Below are positions 59,776 through 64,000 of a DNA stretch of 64,000 nt, one piece after another (positions within the stretch are counted from its first letter, which is position 1; every line of letters begins with the position of its first letter). Source of the DNA: an uncultured Flavobacteriales bacterium (GTDB taxonomy: Bacteria; Bacteroidota; Bacteroidia; Flavobacteriales_D; Crocinitomicaceae). Location of the stretch: the NCBI GenBank assembly GCA_937973685.1, contig CALJKJ010000017.1:62001-126000 (forward strand), read 5' to 3'. The translations under genes were made by a program, and so were the position numbers. The notes under the pieces are model-generated. The model did not search any database. It worked only from the letters and a program-made list of their open reading frames with translations, and had not been told where the DNA came from.

Positions 59776-62451
59776 TTATCTAAGTAAATTTACATGTCCG
59801 ATAAATTCTTGACGATAAGCAGTGCAATCCTCATAAATAATAATAACTTGATACCCTCCATCAGGGCATTCTTCTTCATTAAATTTACCGTCCCAACCTT
59901 TCCATCCATTTGTTTCTTTGAAAATACATTCTCCCCAACGATTGTAAATTGTGATTTCTAAAACATTGATTCCGTATCCTTTGTGATATAAGATGTCATT
60001 GTCGCCATCGCCATTTGGAGTAAATGAATTTGGAAGATATAATTCAGATTCTTTTTTTGTAAAATCTATAAAAATAGTGTCAGGAATGGAATTACAATTA
60101 CTTATTACGTTAACTATATACCAACCAGATTCGGATAAGTAATCATTTTGATAAAATACATTTCCAAGAGAATTTTCAAAAGTTAATTGTAAATCTTGAT
60201 TATTAATAATATTGCTTAATTCAAAAGCTTTTATACCATTTTTACAAAAAGAGATTGAATCATACGGACACAACCAATTTACATTTGATATTCTATTAAT
60301 TAGTATTGAGTCTGTTGTTGTACCACAACTATTGCTAAGCTCACAAAATAACCATCCTTCTGCATTTATAATAACACTATTTCCAGTTTGACCATTGCTC
60401 CAAATATAATTTTGTGAAGAACCAGGTATTTCAAATAAAAATCCAATATCATCATAACAAGTATCAATTTGATTTGGAAGATTTATTTGCGGGAAGTTAG
60501 AAATCGTTATTTCAAATTCTAAAGAATCTTCACCGCACACATTGAATGCATTCACAGTATAGATTCCTGAATTAGAGAAATCTTCATGATTAGTTTGTGA
60601 ACCCGTCGACCATAGAAATGAAGTACAGTTATTTCCAGTTGCAATTAGATTTATTGATTGTCCTAAAAATAAACATGTATCAATATTAGAAATTGGATTT
60701 AAAACAGGTGATTGTATCAAACCAACTATTGTCGTTGCAGAATCTATATAGCAAGTGTTTGAAGCTGTTATTGTATAATTACCAGCAGCGTTAATTAATA
60801 TTGAATTTGTGTTTTCACCAGTATTCCAAATTATAGCATCAGAATTTTGAATTTGAAATGTTAAGGTTGCATTAGAGTTGTCACAAATCGATATATTGCT
60901 TGGTCCTGAAATAATTGGATGTGGAAAATCTGAAATTAAGATTGTGTCATTTACAACACCACAAATCGTTGAAAAACTTGCGATATAAGTGCCATAATTT
61001 GTAATGTTAAGAGTAGGAGAGGTAGAACCTGTATTCCACGATAAAAATGATGTTGTTGCAGAATTATAGTTAACAGGTATAATTGTTAATGGATTATTTA
61101 ATAAATCACAAATTACGGTGTCATTTGGTAAGAAGTTGGTTCCTCCATTTGATATAATTGTGATTGTATCTGAAATTGTGTTACAACTATTTTGAATTGA
61201 TACAGAATAAATCCCTGGTATTGAAAACGCCTGAGTAGGACTTGTACTTCCAGTGTTCCATAAAATAGTAGAATTACAATCTAACGTTATGTCCACTAAA
61301 TAGGGGTTTTGAGGACAAATAGAAACTAACGTGTCATCCAAAATATTGTTTTGGGGTTGCTCAAAAAATGAATAAGCGCTAAAATTCGGAAATCCAGAGG
61401 TGCTGTTTGATCCAGCCGCAAGTGTTAAACCATTACTAACATAATTACAAGCCGTACCTATATTATTAGGATTATTTATTACACTAATGAAATTCTGATT
61501 ATTTCTTGCTAAATATATCTTGTTGTCTAATCCTAATTGAAGCGCTCCAAAACTGTAATTACCATTTACATTTCCTAATTGAACGGTAGAGCCAGTTGAG
61601 ATGTTGTATTGATATAAAATGTTATTGCCCCATATTGTAGAAATGTATAAAAAGTTCTCGTTTGGGGAAAATTCTAGACCATAAACGCCAATTGCATTCC
61701 CATTTAATGAAATGTTTTGAGAAAATTGCATTGATCCATTTACTGGATTAAAATTGAATAATTGACAACTTGTGGGAGTAAATGTAGTTGCTGCAGCAAT
61801 TTTTGTTCCCGAAACGGATGCTTTTACAGGTCCAATAAAGTTACTGCTACTATAAACGAAACCTACAGCATTATTTACAGGCGCTTGAATTCCATTAGCA
61901 TTAACTAAAAATACTTTAAAAATATTAGATGACATTTCATGAGTAATTATCCATACATCTGTTCCATTACTGTGCATTACAGATGTTAGTTTTTCTGACA
62001 TATTATTTGCAAGAATAATATTTTTATGTGCAGGATCGATTCCACCTAATCCTCCATCTAAACACATGTCAACAATTGAATATCTGAAAGTTTGAGAGCC
62101 TAAATGATCTTCGGTTGTAAATAAATAATACCGTTTACATGATTGTGGTATTGGAACGATTAAAGCAGGTTGTGTTGATGATGCGCCTCCTAGTATCCCA
62201 TTTCCGTTTAGCATCACTGAATGATTTGCATTCCAAACAGTAACGCCATTCGTATAAAAAAGAGAAGAACCTGAACTATTACTAATACTTGCGGTTCCTT
62301 CTAAAGCACTTAATGAACCTGTTATTGGAGTTGGTGGTGTTGTTGAAAAATTTAATCCTGCATTATTCCCAAAATACCAAATATTATTTTCTAATTGACT
62401 AAAAGAAATTAATGAATTTAGAATGATAAATGGAACTAAATATATTTTCAT
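59776..62451 (-). CDS. Large cell-surface protein with T9SS type B (CHU_C, gliding-type) sorting domain
   Basis: 891 residues. Signal peptide (1-18), then an N-terminal beta-propeller-like region (about 20-365; NIWYFGNNAGLNFSTTPP, LYISTIWGNNILYQYN) and about five Ig-like/'SprB-type' repeats (about 375-800) with the recurrent pattern W-N/S-T-G-S/E followed by YTVxAxNxCG or similar. The C terminus is the type B sorting domain (about 805-891): LPNSFTPNGDGDNDILYHKG, IYNRWGECIFKET and GWDGKFNEEECPDGGYQVII. It should be exported by T9SS and tethered via the C-terminal domain. Adhesion or surface display is the likely job. It ends four bases from the converging secreted-protein gene. Confidence 0.92.
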   Translation of the reverse strand: MKIYLVPFIILNSLISFSQLENNIWYFGNNAGLNFSTTPPTPITGSLSALEGTASISNSSGSSLFYTNGVTVWNANHSVMLNGNGILGGASSTQPALIVPIPQSCKRYYLFTTEDHLGSQTFRYSIVDMCLDGGLGGIDPAHKNIILANNMSEKLTSVMHSNGTDVWIITHEMSSNIFKVFLVNANGIQAPVNNAVGFVYSSSNFIGPVKASVSGTKIAAATTFTPTSCQLFNFNPVNGSMQFSQNISLNGNAIGVYGLEFSPNENFLYISTIWGNNILYQYNISTGSTVQLGNVNGNYSFGALQLGLDNKIYLARNNQNFISVINNPNNIGTACNYVSNGLTLAAGSNSTSGFPNFSAYSFFEQPQNNILDDTLVSICPQNPYLVDITLDCNSTILWNTGSTSPTQAFSIPGIYSVSIQNSCNTISDTITIISNGGTNFLPNDTVICDLLNNPLTIIPVNYNSATTSFLSWNTGSTSPTLNITNYGTYIASFSTICGVVNDTILISDFPHPIISGPSNISICDNSNATLTFQIQNSDAIIWNTGENTNSILINAAGNYTITASNTCYIDSATTIVGLIQSPVLNPISNIDTCLFLGQSINLIATGNNCTSFLWSTGSQTNHEDFSNSGIYTVNAFNVCGEDSLEFEITISNFPQINLPNQIDTCYDDIGFLFEIPGSSQNYIWSNGQTGNSVIINAEGWLFCELSNSCGTTTDSILINRISNVNWLCPYDSISFCKNGIKAFELSNIINNQDLQLTFENSLGNVFYQNDYLSESGWYIVNVISNCNSIPDTIFIDFTKKESELYLPNSFTPNGDGDNDILYHKGYGINVLEITIYNRWGECIFKETNGWKGWDGKFNEEECPDGGYQVIIIYEDCTAYRQEFIGHVNLLR

Positions 62452-62467
62452 TAGATTGATTTTCTAA

Positions 62468-62475
62468 CAAACATA
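62468..62475 (-). promoter_or_regulatory. -7 element for the large surface protein gene
   Basis: TATGTTTG on the minus strand, 16 bases before the ATG at 62451; a TAnnTTTG match in AT-rich DNA. Confidence 0.4.
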
Positions 62476-62619
62476 TTAATAATTCTATATTAATCACAAT
62501 AAAATAATTATAATAATAAAAGTGTTTTGAAATAGTAATATTTTAAAATAATGTTTATAATTGAATTAATAATATTCATTCAATTTTAAGTTTTCATTAT
62601 TTTTTTTCTTTGGTTTTCT

Positions 62620-62627
62620 TATTTTTG
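62620..62627 (+). promoter_or_regulatory. -7 element for trhO
   Basis: TATTTTTG, TAnnTTTG type, 29 bases before the ATG at 62657. The region is T-rich, so a chance match is possible. Confidence 0.4.
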
Positions 62628-62656
62628 CACAACTTTTTACATTAAAACAACATAGC

Positions 62657-63709
62657 ATGCAACTGTGGAATACGTATAGTAAAGAGGAGTTGGAACAACG
62701 TTTGCGTGAAGCTGGACATCATTTTGTTACGGTTTCGTTTTACAAATACCATCAGATTTCCAATCCTCAACTTTTCAGAGATTATTTGTACCAATTATTA
62801 GATAACAATGGTGTCGTTGGTCGAATTTACGTCGCTTCTGAAGGAATTAACGCTCAAATATCTGTTCCGACAGATCATTTCAATCAATTCAAAGCTGATT
62901 TGTACAGCATCGACTTTTTGAATGGTGTTCGCTTGAACATCGCGGTGGAAGAAGCGGGTGTGCCGTTCCCTTTCTTGAAATTGAAAGTAAAAGTTAGAAA
63001 TAAAATTCTTGCTGATGGATTGAACGATCAAACCTTTGATGTAACCAATATCGGGAAACATTTAAAAGCGGAGGAATTCAATGAGTTAACGAACGATCCA
63101 AACACCATTTTGATTGATTTTAGAAATCATTACGAACACGAAGTAGGACATTTTAAAGATGCAATTCTACCCGACGTTGATACGTTCCGCGAATCATTAC
63201 CGTTGATTGAAGAAACCTATTTGAAAGGGAATGAAGACAAGAACTTGGTGATGTATTGTACAGGGGGAATTCGCTGTGAAAAAGCATCAGCTTGGTTCAA
63301 GCACCGCGGTTTTAAAAACGTTCATCAGTTAGAAGGCGGAATTATTAAATACGCCAACGAATGCCGAGAAAAAGGATTAGAAAATAAATTTATCGGAAAG
63401 AATTTCGTTTTTGATGAACGAAGAGGAGAACGCGTTTCGGAAGATATTATCGCACAATGTCACCAATGTGGCGCTCCAGCTGACGTACATACAAATTGTG
63501 CGAACGAAGCCTGTCATTTGTTGTTCATTCAATGCGATAGTTGCAAAGCAGCGCACGAAAATTGTTGTTCGGATGATTGCCAATCAGTCATTCATTTGCC
63601 AATCGAAGAACAACGTGCATTGCGCAAAGGGTTGCAGAATTCCAACAAAATTTTCAAAAAAGGACGTGCAACGCATTTGACGTACAAAAAGAACAACGAA
63701 AAAGCGTAA
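62657..63709 (+). CDS. trhO: tRNA uridine-34 hydroxylase TrhO (rhodanese-like)
   Basis: 350 residues. TrhO hydroxylates uridine-34 in certain tRNAs with oxygen, on the way to 5-methoxyuridine or oxyacetyl uridine. N-terminal UPF0176 domain (about 1-105: FYKYHQISNPQLFRDYLYQLL, RIYVASEGINAQISVP), rhodanese domain (about 125-225, with the active-site loop VMYCTGGIRCEKASAWF and FKNVHQLEGGIIKYANEC), then a Cys-rich tail (about 255-305, CHQCGAPADVHTNCANEACHLLFIQC) that may bind zinc. Length is usual. The start MQLWNTYSKEEL is the only good candidate. Confidence 0.93.
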   Translation: MQLWNTYSKEELEQRLREAGHHFVTVSFYKYHQISNPQLFRDYLYQLLDNNGVVGRIYVASEGINAQISVPTDHFNQFKADLYSIDFLNGVRLNIAVEEAGVPFPFLKLKVKVRNKILADGLNDQTFDVTNIGKHLKAEEFNELTNDPNTILIDFRNHYEHEVGHFKDAILPDVDTFRESLPLIEETYLKGNEDKNLVMYCTGGIRCEKASAWFKHRGFKNVHQLEGGIIKYANECREKGLENKFIGKNFVFDERRGERVSEDIIAQCHQCGAPADVHTNCANEACHLLFIQCDSCKAAHENCCSDDCQSVIHLPIEEQRALRKGLQNSNKIFKKGRATHLTYKKNNEKA

Positions 63710-63734
63710 CTTTCAACCTTTAAAACGGAACAAG

Positions 63735-64000
63735 ATGCTATTAGGAATTGATTTTACGATGACTTCCCAATTGATTGAAGGAAGATCGACACCAAACTTA
63801 TATGGTTTGTTATTTGTCACCGGAATGATCATAGGTTATTATGTCATTCGTAAGATGTTTCGTAGCGAAGGTGTTGATGAAAAGCAATTGGATACCTTGA
63901 TCATGTACATCGTACCAGCAACAATAATTGGTGCGCGTTTGGGACATGTTTTTTTCTATGATTGGTCGTATTATAAAAATCATTTAGCGGACATTCCAAA
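63735..64000 (+). CDS. lgt: Prolipoprotein diacylglyceryl transferase Lgt, N-terminal part (cut by window edge)
   Basis: From ATG 63735 the frame is open to the window end, about 88 residues: MLLGIDFTMTSQLIEG, a first membrane helix (LYGLLFVTGMIIGYYVIRKMF), and MYIVPATIIGARLGHVFFYDW, which matches the Lgt motif around GARLG-H-FY that binds phosphatidylglycerol. Lgt adds diacylglycerol to the lipobox cysteine of preprolipoproteins. It follows trhO by 25 bases. The gene continues past the window, so most of the enzyme is not seen. Confidence 0.9.
   Translation, partial: MLLGIDFTMTSQLIEGRSTPNLYGLLFVTGMIIGYYVIRKMFRSEGVDEKQLDTLIMYIVPATIIGARLGHVFFYDWSYYKNHLADIP

Overview
The window is low-GC, gene-dense bacterial chromosome from the phylum Bacteroidota, most likely order Flavobacteriales. 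The evidence is: type IX secretion (T9SS) sorting domains on secreted proteins, PorP/SprF and PorV/PorQ family outer-membrane proteins, a CHU_C/gliding-type C-terminal domain, a bacterial GGGP synthase, and repeated promoter -7 elements of the Bacteroidota form TAnnTTTG. A family such as Crocinitomicaceae (Fluviicola-like) is a guess from overall gene style. I see no rRNA, tRNA, CRISPR array or complete insertion sequence.

Layout. 1-2.4 kb: rlmH (cut by the window edge), a DUF4783 protein, nadC and a degenerate DEAD-box pseudo-helicase. 2.4-6.3 kb: a secreted M43 metalloprotease with a T9SS tail, GGGP synthase and a phosphopantetheinyl transferase. 6.5-15.6 kb: a three-gene outer-membrane operon (TonB-dependent receptor, a 1393-residue secreted protein, a PorV/PorQ-like barrel) ending in a strong terminator. 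15.6-20.2 kb: a second exact copy of the 1393-residue gene, flanked on the left by a decayed 3' end of a second receptor gene and on the right by the 3' end of a second PorV-like gene. 20.2-27.7 kb: greA, a HIT protein, a three-gene membrane acyltransferase/SGNH hydrolase operon, and a PorP plus OmpA-like pair. 27.7-39.4 kb: two small unknown proteins and an acetate-type block (porin, small membrane protein, SSS-histidine kinase fusion, single-domain response regulator, acs, then on the other strand a TPR-like secreted protein, DUF6814 protein, MHS-family transporter and an InsA-like zinc-ribbon/HTH protein). 39.5-43 kb: DUF1801 protein, rsmG, purL. 43-49 kb: polytopic membrane protein, SDR oxidoreductase, amidohydrolase, acyl-CoA synthetase. 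49-64 kb: ECF sigma factor with a GT2 glycosyltransferase, then divergently tgt-lptG-DUF481, MutS2, xth, dnaB with a secreted 'asparagine synthetase B'-like protein, a large T9SS type B cell-surface protein, trhO and the start of lgt.

The most striking structure is the 4195-bp direct repeat (10268-14462 and 15876-20070). Its boundaries stop abruptly, and both sides of copy 2 carry diverged remnants of the genes that flank copy 1. That is the signature of an old duplication of the entire three-gene operon, later eroded at both ends, with the middle gene either recently homogenised by gene conversion or made identical by assembly. In the surviving PorV-like tail all five base differences are synonymous, so the second operon was apparently functional for a long time before it was truncated. 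The greA promoter now appears to lie inside that relic.

Other points of interest: Tgt lacks the three zinc-ligand cysteines, MutS2 lacks the Smr nuclease domain, the pseudo-helicase lacks both Walker motifs, and an InsA-like protein without a transposase partner sits beside an acetate regulon. All functional statements rest on motif recognition by eye; no database search was run.
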